In this document: positions 43,824 through 52,513 of the stretch, piece by piece
Layout: each line of letters begins with the position of its first letter
Position numbering within the stretch: position 1 is the first letter of the stretch
Assembly (NCBI GenBank): GCA_042095135.1
Contig: JBELBV010000003.1
Coordinates: 1-64,000, forward strand
DNA: 64,000 bases
DNA from: UA16 sp042095135
Lineage (GTDB): Bacteria > Bacteroidota > Bacteroidia > Flavobacteriales_D > Sanyastnellaceae
Direction: 5' to 3'
Made by a program: the position numbers and the translations under genes
The notes under the pieces: generated by a model
Told to the model about the DNA's origin: nothing
What the model saw: the letters and a program-made list of their open reading frames with translations, nothing else
The model's database searches: none

Positions 43824-45065
43824 ATGTCCCAACTTGAAATGAAAGTCCCGAGCCCGGGAGAGTCCATCAGTGAAGTGGAAATCGCTACTTGGCTCGTGTC
43901 CGATGGCGATTACGTGGAAAAAGACCAAGCCATTGCTGAAGTGGATTCGGACAAAGCCACGCTTGAACTTCCCGCTGAGGCGGCCGGAATCATCACATTG
44001 AAGGCAGAGGAGGGGGATACCATCGAAGTGGGCGCGGTGTGTTGCCTGATCGACACCTCAGCCAAGGCACCAGTCAAAAAGGCTGCGCCTGCGCCGGAAG
44101 TAGAACCTGCCCCTGCCCCTGCCCCGGCTCCAGCGCCTGCCCCGACTCCTGCCGCGAAAGCAACCCACGCTTCTGGACATCCTTCGCCAGCTGCCAAGAA
44201 AATGTTGGCGGAGAGTGGGTTGTCTGCCGCACAGGTTCAAGGCACGGGACGCGACGGACGCATTTTGAAGCAAGACGTCCTCGCTGCGTTGGCTGCAGGA
44301 TTTGACGGTTCTTCCACAGCCCAATGGGGCGGATCGCGCGAGGTCCGACGGGAGAAAATGTCCATGCTGCGCCGCAAGGTAGGGGAGCGCTTGGTCGGAG
44401 TTAAAAACGAAACGGCCATGCTGACCACGTTCAATGAAGTGGACATGAAGCCGGTCATGGATTTACGCTCGAAGTATAAGGACGCCTTTCGCGAAGCGCA
44501 TGGTGTTGGTCTGGGCTTCATGAGCTTCTTTACGAAGGCTGTTACCCACGCCATTGCGCAGTTCCCTGCGGTCAATGGTATGATTGACGGCAAGGAAATC
44601 ATCTTGCCGGAGTATGCGGATATCGGCATCGCCGTGAGCTCACCGAAAGGCTTAATGGTCCCCGTAGTTCGCAATGCAGAGACGTTGAGCTTGGCTCAGA
44701 TTGAAGCCGAAATCAAGCGCTTGGCAATCCGTGCACGAGACGGCGAACTGGGCATCGATGAAATGCAAGGCGGAACCTTCACTATCACCAATGGAGGCGT
44801 CTTCGGGTCCATGCTGTCAACGCCCATTATCAACCCGCCACAGAGCGCCATTTTGGGCATGCACAACATCGTGGAACGCCCCGTTGCGGTCAAAGGCAAA
44901 GTTGAGGTTCGTCCGGTCATGTATTTGGCATTAAGCTATGACCACCGCATTATCGACGGAAAGGAAAGCGTCGGGTTCTTGTACGCCATCAAAGAGATGA
45001 TTGAGCAGCCCGAGCGCCTGCTCTTCACCGGCAAGAGCCCTGAGGAAGTCCTGCTTGGCCTTTGA
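43824..45065 (+). CDS. sucB: Dihydrolipoyllysine-residue succinyltransferase (E2 of 2-oxoglutarate dehydrogenase)
   Basis: Transfers the succinyl group from lipoamide to CoA in the 2-oxoglutarate dehydrogenase complex. The 413-residue protein has a lipoyl domain with Lys44 in EVDSDKATLEL, an alternating Pro-Ala flexible linker (about 90-120), an E1/E3-binding domain (SPAAKKMLAESGL, GTGRDGRILKQDV) and the acyltransferase core with the catalytic SYDHRIIDG. One lipoyl domain is the usual number for this subunit. It follows sucA and ends at the U-tract of a hairpin that serves the opposite strand. Confidence 0.96.
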   Translation: MSQLEMKVPSPGESISEVEIATWLVSDGDYVEKDQAIAEVDSDKATLELPAEAAGIITLKAEEGDTIEVGAVCCLIDTSAKAPVKKAAPAPEVEPAPAPAPAPAPAPTPAAKATHASGHPSPAAKKMLAESGLSAAQVQGTGRDGRILKQDVLAALAAGFDGSSTAQWGGSREVRREKMSMLRRKVGERLVGVKNETAMLTTFNEVDMKPVMDLRSKYKDAFREAHGVGLGFMSFFTKAVTHAIAQFPAVNGMIDGKEIILPEYADIGIAVSSPKGLMVPVVRNAETLSLAQIEAEIKRLAIRARDGELGIDEMQGGTFTITNGGVFGSMLSTPIINPPQSAILGMHNIVERPVAVKGKVEVRPVMYLALSYDHRIIDGKESVGFLYAIKEMIEQPERLLFTGKSPEEVLLGL

Positions 45066-45096
45066 ACAAAAAACCCCGTACACAAGGCACGGGGTT
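45066..45096 (-). terminator. Rho-independent terminator on the minus strand
   Basis: A perfect 8-bp stem, AACCCCGT (45072-45079) with ACGGGGTT (45089-45096), and a 9-base loop. On the minus strand it is followed by a run of T, fitting termination of the rodA operon about 180 bases upstream. On the plus strand it lies just after sucB but lacks a T-run, so any function for sucB is weaker. Confidence 0.7.
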
Positions 45097-45278
45097 CTAG
45101 GTTTGAATGGTTTGCTCGCCTTGTTTATTCCAAATGACCAAACCCATTGCGACAGGTTGACTGCACACAATGGGTCTCTGATATCATTCTAAACAAAGCA
45201 CGCTCAAAGATACAAAATTTCATTCTATAAATCAAGTGAATCATGTAATTCATTCGATGAATAATGTATATGTGTCGA
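45097..45278. other. AT-rich spacer between convergent sucB and rodA
   Basis: A 182-base convergent gap that is clearly richer in A and T than its surroundings, mostly from 45180 onward. It holds a small hairpin, ATTCAT-TCG-ATGAAT, at 45248-45262. No gene, promoter or RNA was recognised. Confidence 0.4.
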
Positions 45279-46601
45279 TTAACGTAGAACTGTAAATCGC
45301 TCAGCGTCCAACCGTAACAGGATGAAAACGAGCAGGGTGAATCCAGTTAAGGACGATCCTCCAGCGCTGATGAAGGGCAATGGAATTCCGATGACCGGCG
45401 CGAGTCCGAGTACCATACCCACATTGATGGCGTAATGCATGAATAGGATGCTGGCCACGGCGTACGCATAAATCCTCGTGAAATCACTGCGTTGTCGCTC
45501 GGCCAGTGCCAGGATACGTAGGAGTAAGAGCGTAAACAACAGCAGCGTCATTGACGTCCCCAGCAACCCCCACTCTTCACCAATGGTGCAGAAAATAAAG
45601 TCGGTTTCTTGCTCTGGAACGAATCCGTATGCAGTCATGGGTCCTTTCAGAAATCCTTTCCCCGTGATGCCGCCCGAGCTGATGGCCGCTTTGGCGTGAC
45701 GAATGTTGTAATCGGCATCGGGATTGCCCACATCAATACCGAACAACACGTGGATTCGGTCTTTCTGGTGGGGCCGGAGCACCTCCTCCAATCCGAACTG
45801 CAGACCGACCGATAGAACGAGGGCGGCGGCAAAGCTGAACAACACCGCCCGGCGGGTGCGTTTTCGTCTCCGAGGGACGGTCCACTGGGGCACCGTGGCC
45901 CACAAAAAGCTGCCTATAGCGATTAGAAGAATCCACAGAATCCAAGCTCCAGTGGCTTCACCCGCACCGGGGTAATCCACCGTACTTGCCCCGCTCAATA
46001 TGGTCGCGATGGTAACAAGCAGCGCACAGACTACCGCGATGAGTACGTTGCCTGAAAGCCCCTCTCTGTAAAACACCAGGATCAACCCAGTGAAGACCAA
46101 AACAGTCCCGGCGTCAGGCTGCAGCAGCACCAGGGCTGCCGGTAAGGAGACGATCGCCACCGCTTTGAACAACGAGCCCCATTGGTTGAATCGGTCTTGG
46201 TTACGGCTGAGCATCCAAGCGAGCATCAAGGAGGTACCCGTCTTCGCAAACTCCGAAGGTTGGATGCCGATGCCCCCGAACGAGAACCACGATTTTGCCC
46301 CGCCAATGCGTTTTCCCACGGCCAACACTGCGAGTAGGAGCAGGATGTTGACGGCGTAGTGAATGACCGAGGTGCGAATGAAAAATTCCCCCTCGATGAC
46401 CAAGAGCAGGAAGGCCAGCACCAGGCTCGCCGCGACCCAAATGAACTGCTTCCCGAGCTTGCCGCTGAAATCGAACCACTCGACTGTGCTCGCCCCTGCG
46501 GTGGCACTGGCCACGTTGAACAGCCCGATGACCATTAAGGCGACCACCAACCCTGCGGTGAGCCAGTCAATGCGCTGTGATATGGGGGCGGTTCTTCTCA
46601 C
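45279..46601 (-). CDS. rodA: Rod-shape-determining SEDS glycosyltransferase RodA
   Basis: Polymerises lipid II into glycan strands with PBP2 for lateral wall growth. A 440-residue membrane protein with about ten helices and the SEDS landmarks GAKSWFSFGGIGIQPSEFAK, LLQPDAGTVLVF, a long periplasmic segment with HAKAAISSGGITGKGFLKGP, and the C-terminal GIPLPFISAGGSSL. RodA and FtsW are close relatives; operon position after mrdA decides for RodA. Its start overlaps the mrdA stop by four bases. Last gene of the mre operon. Confidence 0.95.
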   Translation of the reverse strand: MRRTAPISQRIDWLTAGLVVALMVIGLFNVASATAGASTVEWFDFSGKLGKQFIWVAASLVLAFLLLVIEGEFFIRTSVIHYAVNILLLLAVLAVGKRIGGAKSWFSFGGIGIQPSEFAKTGTSLMLAWMLSRNQDRFNQWGSLFKAVAIVSLPAALVLLQPDAGTVLVFTGLILVFYREGLSGNVLIAVVCALLVTIATILSGASTVDYPGAGEATGAWILWILLIAIGSFLWATVPQWTVPRRRKRTRRAVLFSFAAALVLSVGLQFGLEEVLRPHQKDRIHVLFGIDVGNPDADYNIRHAKAAISSGGITGKGFLKGPMTAYGFVPEQETDFIFCTIGEEWGLLGTSMTLLLFTLLLLRILALAERQRSDFTRIYAYAVASILFMHYAINVGMVLGLAPVIGIPLPFISAGGSSLTGFTLLVFILLRLDAERFTVLR

Positions 46602-48400
46602 AAGGGTTGTTCTGGGAAGGGGTAGGTCGCTGCAAGAACGCGCTGTTCTTTGGCGCGTTGGGTCACTTCCTGATGGAGGTGCTTTTCGATCATCAAACTG
46701 GCGATGGGTGCGGCCCAGTCACCTCCGGCCCCGGCGTTTTCGACGTAGACACTGAGCGCAATCTGTGGATTGTCGGCCGGTGCAAAGGCGATGAAGACCG
46801 AATGGTTGCCGGTGGGGTTTTGAACGGTACCTGTTTTACCGCAGACTTCTACACCCGGTGTGGCTGCTCTTTTGCCTGTACCATCGTTGGCGGTCACCAC
46901 CGCGGACATAGCCCGGATGACAGAATTGAAGTGTTGGGCAGCAATGCCGGACTCTATCCGCTCGATGCCTTCACTGCCGCGTACGGCGTGGGGTGTGATG
47001 TAATGTCCTCGGTTGGCCAAGGTCGCGGCAAGATTGGCCATGTGCATAGGCGTGGTGAGCAATTCGCCTTCCCCGATGGAGATCGAATAGATGGTGGAGT
47101 AAGCCCATCGCTTGCGTCCGTACATTCGGTCGTAATCGATCGTATCTGGAACCGATCCAGAGCGCAAGGCCGGGAAATGCCCGCCGAGGTCCGTTCCCAA
47201 TCCGAAGTGACGCACGGATTCTGACCACGTGCCCAGATTATTGTGCGCATCGCTGAAGATGCTTCCCGTTGACCCGTCTTGGATCATGCGTTTCATGACT
47301 TCATGGAAGTACGGATTGCACGAGTGCACGATGGCCTCCTCCAAGTTATCAAAACTGTGCGGTCCGTGGCAGCCGATGATGTTGCGGTCGCAGGCAATGC
47401 GGTTGGAAGGTCGCAACACGCCCCGGTCCATGGCAATCAGCCCTTGGATCATTTTGAAAATGCTGCCCGGGCGGTAGGTCGCGCGCAAGGTTCGATTGAA
47501 AAGCGGCTTGTTTGGGTGGTTGATGAGGCTGTCGTAATTCGCCCCGCGGTCCCGTCCGGTGAGTAAATCGGTCCCGTAGCTAGGGGCACTGACCATGGCA
47601 AGGACTTCCCCAGTCGCCGGCTCAATGGCAACAATGGCTCCCCGCTTGTTGGCCATGATAAGTTCCCCGTACGCCTGCAATGCTAAATCCAAGGTCAACT
47701 GGATGTCGTCGCCGGGTACCGGAAGCGTATCGAGCATGCCGGCTTGGGCCGGTTCCCGGTAGTCGTTGCGGATGTCGACGATGTGGTGCCGTGTGCCGCG
47801 TTTTCCGCGCAGTGTGGATTCCCACTGCAGTTCCAAACCGGACTTTCCCTTGTAGTCCCCAAGCCGGTAGCCCTGGTTCGACGCGAGGTCATTTTGGTCC
47901 ACTTCTCGGAATTCCCCCACGAGTTGGCTCGCAAGTCCGGAGGGGTTGGTCCGGATGGATCTCCTGCGCACTTCGACGCCTGGGAATCGCCAGATTTCTC
48001 CCGAAATGCGAGCATAAGTCTCTGCCGTAAGTTGTTTTTGAATGCGTGAAGGCCGGTACGTGGCGTAATTCTCGGCGCGGCGAAAAGCCCGAGCAAGGCC
48101 TTCGGTTGTCATCGCGATCAATTCGGCCAAGGCGAGGGTGTCAAGCCCTCCGGCGGCTTTGCATTTCCGAGGAGTGAACCAAATGTCGTACCCGGCCTTA
48201 TTGTTGACGATAATCTCACCATTGCGGTCGCGGATGAGGCCGCGGGCCGGTTCCAGCGTTTCCGTTTCTTCGGTCAAACGCGCTGCGTACGCTTTCCATT
48301 CGTGGGCGAACACCTGCATTTGCACCAATCGCCCGAGATAAATGACGGTGATCAGCAGGAAAATTCCTCCGATAATCCATTGGCGTTCGCGCAATTTCAT
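46598..48400 (-). CDS. mrdA: Penicillin-binding protein 2
   Basis: Class B transpeptidase that cross-links peptidoglycan during elongation. The 600-residue protein has one N-terminal membrane helix (about 8-25), a PBP dimer domain and a transpeptidase domain. The active Ser313 is in PGSIFK (SxxK), SCN lies in VHSCNPYFHE, and KTG in VCGKTGTVQNP. An ATGA overlap with mreD at 48397-48400 sets the start; the frame is open upstream to 48580 inside mreD. Partner of RodA, encoded next. Confidence 0.97.
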   Translation of the reverse strand: MKLRERQWIIGGIFLLITVIYLGRLVQMQVFAHEWKAYAARLTEETETLEPARGLIRDRNGEIIVNNKAGYDIWFTPRKCKAAGGLDTLALAELIAMTTEGLARAFRRAENYATYRPSRIQKQLTAETYARISGEIWRFPGVEVRRRSIRTNPSGLASQLVGEFREVDQNDLASNQGYRLGDYKGKSGLELQWESTLRGKRGTRHHIVDIRNDYREPAQAGMLDTLPVPGDDIQLTLDLALQAYGELIMANKRGAIVAIEPATGEVLAMVSAPSYGTDLLTGRDRGANYDSLINHPNKPLFNRTLRATYRPGSIFKMIQGLIAMDRGVLRPSNRIACDRNIIGCHGPHSFDNLEEAIVHSCNPYFHEVMKRMIQDGSTGSIFSDAHNNLGTWSESVRHFGLGTDLGGHFPALRSGSVPDTIDYDRMYGRKRWAYSTIYSISIGEGELLTTPMHMANLAATLANRGHYITPHAVRGSEGIERIESGIAAQHFNSVIRAMSAVVTANDGTGKRAATPGVEVCGKTGTVQNPTGNHSVFIAFAPADNPQIALSVYVENAGAGGDWAAPIASLMIEKHLHQEVTQRAKEQRVLAATYPFPEQPL

Positions 48401-48915
48401 CGGGCGGAGCGTTGGCGACGGGTGAGCAACAGAATCAGGACAAACGCACCAGTCGACAAAAAGGACGATGTGAGGGCTTTTCCAATGGCGCGGGGAATCA
48501 AATCCCACCGTCCGGCCTCCAATCCAAACATCCAGAGGTGGTGAATCGTCAGCAAAAGCAAGCACCGGATGGCGAACCACTGCACGCCCATGGAAGACAG
48601 GGTCGGCTGATCGGTGATTTCATACCCTTCCCGCGGCGCTAACAACCGATTGACCGCAGGCGTTGCTAATGCCATCAAGACGGCGCTCGACATGAACAGC
48701 CCGCCTTCGAACGTAGCCGCGTCAACGATGCTACCAAATCCAGCGGCGACCACCAGGAGCAACAGCGGCGATGACTGCAAAGGCATGAGCAATAACCCCA
48801 ACAGGTACATGCCGATAAACCACCAGCCCGCTGCGAATGCGGCGTACTGGAAAAACAGCACGTGCAATCCCAGTGGGACGATCACTCGGGCATAGGTTAG
48901 CACCTGGTTGTTCAT
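48397..48915 (-). CDS. mreD: Rod-shape-determining protein MreD
   Basis: A 172-residue inner-membrane protein with about five hydrophobic helices. MreD sequences diverge strongly, so the call rests on size, membrane pattern (VIVPLGLHVLFFQYAAF, SPLLLLVVAAGFGSIVDA) and its place between mreC and mrdA. It overlaps both neighbours by four bases. It likely helps connect MreC and the elongation machinery. Confidence 0.88.
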   Translation of the reverse strand: MNNQVLTYARVIVPLGLHVLFFQYAAFAAGWWFIGMYLLGLLLMPLQSSPLLLLVVAAGFGSIVDAATFEGGLFMSSAVLMALATPAVNRLLAPREGYEITDQPTLSSMGVQWFAIRCLLLLTIHHLWMFGLEAGRWDLIPRAIGKALTSSFLSTGAFVLILLLTRRQRSAR

Positions 48916-49709
48916 GGCGATTGGTGGCCGTTGGTGTTTGTCAGGTTTTCTATTTCGGACTTCCCTTGTGGAGAGGCGATTTGCACGTACCGGATGGATC
49001 TAAAGTCGGCCGCGAGGGTAACGGGGACATTTAAAAACTGACCATCAAATTCGGGGGTTTCATCGGCGACGGTACCCATCAGCAGTCCCGATGGAAAGTA
49101 CCCTTGGAAGCCCGAGGACAGAATGGAATCACCTGCACCAAACGTCGCACTTCGCGGTACGTCGTACACCATGGCTCGGGTCACATCCCCCCCGTCCCAA
49201 ACCAATCGGGCCACCGGACCCGAAGTTCCGATTCGCACACTCCACTCGATGGAGGGATTGATCAACGGCAAGGCCAAGGCGTAGTTTGCTGAGGCTTCGA
49301 CGACGCGCCCAACGACGTGGTTGTTCTGCATCAGGCCTTGCCCGGGCTTGACGCCTTGTGCTGTGCCTTTGTTGAGGACCAATTGATTCGACGAGCTGTT
49401 CCACGTGGACCGGATCACTTCAGCGCCTTGGTAATTGCTTTGAATTGCATCTCCCCGTGCGCTGTGAAGTTCCGCACGAAGGGTGGCATTTTCAGCGAGT
49501 AATTCGCGGTTGAGGTCGTCCAGTTCGGTCAGCCGATCCCATCGGCTGATGCGCTGGTCCCACCTCCCTTGCCATTCAAGGGAACGCTGCACCCACTTGC
49601 CGCGGGGGTACCCGTGACTCCCGACAAACCACGTCAATGCAATGCCCTGGAAGATCAAGAATACCAGAGCGATGTGGTATTGGACGAGGAGGTTCCAGAG
49701 GTTTCGCAT
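48912..49709 (-). CDS. mreC: Rod-shape-determining protein MreC
   Basis: A 265-residue bitopic protein. One N-terminal membrane helix (IALVFLIFQGIALTWFV), a periplasmic coiled coil at about 60-100 (ELDDLNRELLAENATLRAEL), and the MreC beta domains with NKGTAQGVKPGQGLMQNNHVVGRV and later FGAGDSILSSGFQGYFPSGLLMG. It activates PBP2-RodA and is a scaffold of the elongasome. It lies 16 bases after mreB and overlaps mreD. Confidence 0.94.
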   Translation of the reverse strand: MRNLWNLLVQYHIALVFLIFQGIALTWFVGSHGYPRGKWVQRSLEWQGRWDQRISRWDRLTELDDLNRELLAENATLRAELHSARGDAIQSNYQGAEVIRSTWNSSSNQLVLNKGTAQGVKPGQGLMQNNHVVGRVVEASANYALALPLINPSIEWSVRIGTSGPVARLVWDGGDVTRAMVYDVPRSATFGAGDSILSSGFQGYFPSGLLMGTVADETPEFDGQFLNVPVTLAADFRSIRYVQIASPQGKSEIENLTNTNGHQSP

Positions 49710-49725
49710 GCGCTACCTGCTGGAA

Positions 49726-50751
49726 TTAGTTGCGCATCAGGAAGGTGAAGCGGTCGATGTTTTTGAGGGCTATCGCCGTGCCTTTGGCCACTGCGTGCAA
49801 CGGATCATCGGCAACGTGAACGGGCAACTTGGTTTTGGCAGAAATACGCTTGTCCAATCCTCGGAGCAATGCACCGCCTCCTGCGAGGTAGATGCCAGTT
49901 TTGTAGATGTCGGCGGACAGCTCCGGCGGCGTCTGCTCCAACGCACTGTGGATCGCTTCTTCGATTTTTGAAATGCTCTTGTCCAAGGCCTGCGAAATTT
50001 CCACGTAGGAGACGAGGATTTCTTTGGGGATGCCGGTCATCAAGTCGCGCCCCCGAACCGGGTAATCCTCTGGGGGGTTGTCGAGGTCTGCCGTGGCGGC
50101 ACCGACTTCAATTTTGATTTGTTCGGCTGTGCGCTCTCCAATGAGGATGTTGTGCTGACGGCGCATGTATTCCTCGATGTCGGAGGTGAATTCATCACCA
50201 GCAACGCGGATGTTTTTGTCCGTGACAATGCCACCCAATGCGATGACGGCGATTTCCGACGTGCCGCCTCCGATGTCAATAATCATGTTGCCCATGGGCT
50301 CCTCGACGTCAATGCCAATACCGATTGCGGCGGCCATGGGCTCGTGAATCAAATAAACGTCTTTACCGCCGGCGTGTTCAGCGCTGTCCCCTACTGCGCG
50401 CTTCTCTACCTCTGTGATGCCAGATGGGATACAGATGACCATCCGTAGTGAGGGGTTGAACCACGACTTCCGGTTGTTGATCATTTTGATCATGCCCTTG
50501 ATCATCTCCTCGGCCGCTTGGAAGTCGGCGATCACGCCGTCCTTCAAGGGTCGGATGGTTTCGATGTTTTTGTGGGTCTTGCCGTGCATCTGTTGCGCCA
50601 AGCGCCCAATGGCGACGACGCGGCTCGTTGCCCGGTCCTTGGCTACGATGCTGGGTTCATCCACCACCACCTTGTCCTCAAAGTAAATGATGGTGTTGGC
50701 GGTACCGAGATCAATGGCGATCTCTTGCATGAAAAAATTGAACAAACCCAT
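49726..50751 (-). CDS. mreB: Rod-shape-determining actin homologue MreB
   Basis: Forms membrane-associated filaments that guide lateral wall synthesis. The 341-residue protein has the actin-fold ATP-binding motifs: IAIDLGTANTIIY (phosphate 1), IIDIGGGTSEIAVI (phosphate 2), and YLAGGGALLRGLD (adenosine). The N terminus MGLFNFF is the amphipathic/hydrophobic start expected for membrane binding; the in-frame ATG at 50835 would add 28 residues containing the promoter region, so 50751 is chosen. First gene of mreBCD-mrdA-rodA, which suggests a rod-shaped cell. Confidence 0.97.
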   Translation of the reverse strand: MGLFNFFMQEIAIDLGTANTIIYFEDKVVVDEPSIVAKDRATSRVVAIGRLAQQMHGKTHKNIETIRPLKDGVIADFQAAEEMIKGMIKMINNRKSWFNPSLRMVICIPSGITEVEKRAVGDSAEHAGGKDVYLIHEPMAAAIGIGIDVEEPMGNMIIDIGGGTSEIAVIALGGIVTDKNIRVAGDEFTSDIEEYMRRQHNILIGERTAEQIKIEVGAATADLDNPPEDYPVRGRDLMTGIPKEILVSYVEISQALDKSISKIEEAIHSALEQTPPELSADIYKTGIYLAGGGALLRGLDKRISAKTKLPVHVADDPLHAVAKGTAIALKNIDRFTFLMRN

Positions 50752-50788
50752 GGGCTTCAAGTGTGTGGAGAACGGAACGAAGTGAACA

Positions 50789-50796
50789 CTCAAATA
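50789..50796 (-). promoter_or_regulatory. -7 box (TATATTTG) for the mre operon
   Basis: A perfect minus-strand TAnnTTTG about 37 bases upstream of the mreB start. A TTTG on the minus strand at 50812-50815 lies 15 bases further up, shorter than the usual spacer. The region also includes a run of eight C on the plus strand. Probable operon promoter. Confidence 0.5.
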
Positions 50797-50885
50797 TAGC
50801 AAAGCCCCCCCCGCAAAACCCATTGAATTTTTCACAAATTCTCCGGCTTTCGAGGGCCTTCGGTAGGCACGAGAAAAGCGGTAGA

Positions 50886-52418
50886 TCAGTGGCGGAAATG
50901 GCGCACCCCGGTCATGTACATGGCGAGGCCGTGTGCGTCGCAGTAATCGATGCTCAACTGGTCTTTCACAGAGCCGCCTGGCTGGATCACCGCCTTGATT
51001 CCGGCGTCATCGGCCAGCTCCACACAATCGGGGAATGGGAAGAACGCATCGGAAGCCATGACCGCACCGTTCAGGTCGAACCCGAAGCTTTTGGCCTTCA
51101 CCACCGCTTGCTTCAATGCATCCACGCGGCTGGTCTGTCCCGTGCCACTGCCAAAGAGCTGCTTGTCCTTGGCGAAAACAATGGTGTTGGAACGGGTGTG
51201 CTTCGCGATTTTCATGGCGAAAATCAGGTCTTCTAGTTGGGCTGCCTCAGCAGCTGTTTTGGTGGCTAGGTTCAAATCTTCGACCCCTTCCATCTCGGCA
51301 TCAGGGGCTTGCACGAGGTATCCATTCAGCGCGCTTCGGACGGTTACGTTCGGGTTGCTGCATGGCTTCTGCACGAGGAGGATGCGGTTTTTCTTTTGCT
51401 TGAGGACTTCGAGGGCTTCGGCATCATAAGCCGGCGCAATAGCCACTTCGAAGAACAATTCATGCATCGCTTCGGCCGTGGACTTGTCGATGGTGCTATT
51501 GCAGATAAGCACCCCGCCAAATGCCGAGACAGGGTCGCCGGCGAGGGCGTCTGTCCATGCTTCCAGCACCGTTGCCCGCGTGGCAAGACCACAGGCGTTG
51601 TTGTGCTTGAGCACGGCAAACGTGGGGTCGTCGGCTTGGAACTCGCGCATCAATTGCACGGCTGCGTCAACGTCGAGTAGGTTGTTGTAGGACAAAGCCT
51701 TGCCATTCAATTGGTCGAACAGGGCATCGAGGTCACCAAAGAATCGGCCTGGCTGGTGAGGATTTTCGCCGTAGCGCAGAGACTTGGAGGTCATTTCCGA
51801 CACATTCAATTGCTCCACGCTGGCACCGCCTTGCATCCATTCGTGGATGCGGGTGTCGTAATGCGAGCTGATTCGGAAGGCACGTGTGGCAAGGGCTTGA
51901 CGTTCTTCCCGTGTGGTGACACCTTCGCCATTCTCGAGCAATTCGAGTAATGTGCGGTAGTCATTTTGGCTGGGCACAATGACCACGTCTTCGAAGTTTT
52001 TCGCTGCCGCACGGATGAGGGAAATTCCACCGATGTCGATCTTCTCAATGATTTGTTGGTGCGTTCCGCCTTGCGCCACGGTCGCCTCGAACGGGTATAG
52101 GTCGACAATGACTAGGTCAATGTGCGGGAGTTGGTATTCCTCCATGTGCGCAACATCTTCAGCCAGGTCCCGTCGGTTCAAGATGCCTCCGAAAACCTTG
52201 GGGTGTAGCGTTTTGACACGGCCGCCGAGGATGGAAGGGTAGTCGGTGATGGATTCGACTGCTACGACGTCCGCACCCATGGCCTCAAGGGCTTTTTGGG
52301 TTCCACCGGTGGAGTAGATGGTGACACCAAGGCGCTGCAATTGAGCGACGATGGGCTCTAGGCCTTCTTTGTGAAAAACGGAAATGAGGGCGGATTGAAT
52401 GCGGCGTGGTGCGTTCAT
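50886..52418 (-). CDS. purH: Bifunctional AICAR formyltransferase / IMP cyclohydrolase
   Basis: Performs the last two steps of purine synthesis, formylating AICAR and closing the ring to IMP. The 510-residue protein has an N-terminal MGS-like cyclohydrolase domain (SALISVFHKEGL, YSTGGTQKAL, ILGGRVKTLHPKVFGGIL) and a C-terminal transformylase domain (LKHNNACGLA, FAKDKQLFGSGTGQTSRVDA, VMASDAFFPFPD, GGSVKDQLSIDYC). Length is normal. ATG at 52418 chosen by family alignment. Gap of about 130 bases separates it from mreB, so it is likely a single-gene unit. Confidence 0.97.
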   Translation of the reverse strand: MNAPRRIQSALISVFHKEGLEPIVAQLQRLGVTIYSTGGTQKALEAMGADVVAVESITDYPSILGGRVKTLHPKVFGGILNRRDLAEDVAHMEEYQLPHIDLVIVDLYPFEATVAQGGTHQQIIEKIDIGGISLIRAAAKNFEDVVIVPSQNDYRTLLELLENGEGVTTREERQALATRAFRISSHYDTRIHEWMQGGASVEQLNVSEMTSKSLRYGENPHQPGRFFGDLDALFDQLNGKALSYNNLLDVDAAVQLMREFQADDPTFAVLKHNNACGLATRATVLEAWTDALAGDPVSAFGGVLICNSTIDKSTAEAMHELFFEVAIAPAYDAEALEVLKQKKNRILLVQKPCSNPNVTVRSALNGYLVQAPDAEMEGVEDLNLATKTAAEAAQLEDLIFAMKIAKHTRSNTIVFAKDKQLFGSGTGQTSRVDALKQAVVKAKSFGFDLNGAVMASDAFFPFPDCVELADDAGIKAVIQPGGSVKDQLSIDYCDAHGLAMYMTGVRHFRH

Positions 52419-52451
52419 TTCAAGTGATTTGGAAAGAGCGAAACAAAGGCG

Positions 52452-52459
52452 CAAAACTA
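52452..52459 (-). promoter_or_regulatory. -7 box (TAGTTTTG) for purH
   Basis: A perfect minus-strand TAnnTTTG 33 bases upstream of the purH ATG, giving a leader of about 28 bases. No obvious purine-responsive element or riboswitch was seen in the leader. Confidence 0.45.
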
Positions 52460-52501
52460 CAATTAAACCCGGACATATACCCGGACTTGGGAGGTAGGAA
52501 T

Positions 52502-52509
52502 TAGCTTTG
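52502..52509 (+). promoter_or_regulatory. -7 box (TAGCTTTG) for the ABC permease gene
   Basis: A perfect TAnnTTTG box ending four bases before the ATG at 52514, again predicting a leaderless or near-leaderless transcript. It is divergent from the purH box, with 42 bases between them. Confidence 0.45.
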
Positions 52510-52513
52510 TTCC

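Noticed and set aside
44090..44165. Alternating Pro-Ala codon repeat in sucB
   Set aside because: Considered as a tandem repeat, but it is the flexible linker normal for E2 subunits.
50802..50809. Run of eight C upstream of mreB as a phase-variable tract
   Set aside because: It lies in the mre promoter region rather than a coding sequence, and a single short tract with no variant reads cannot support phase variation of an essential operon.
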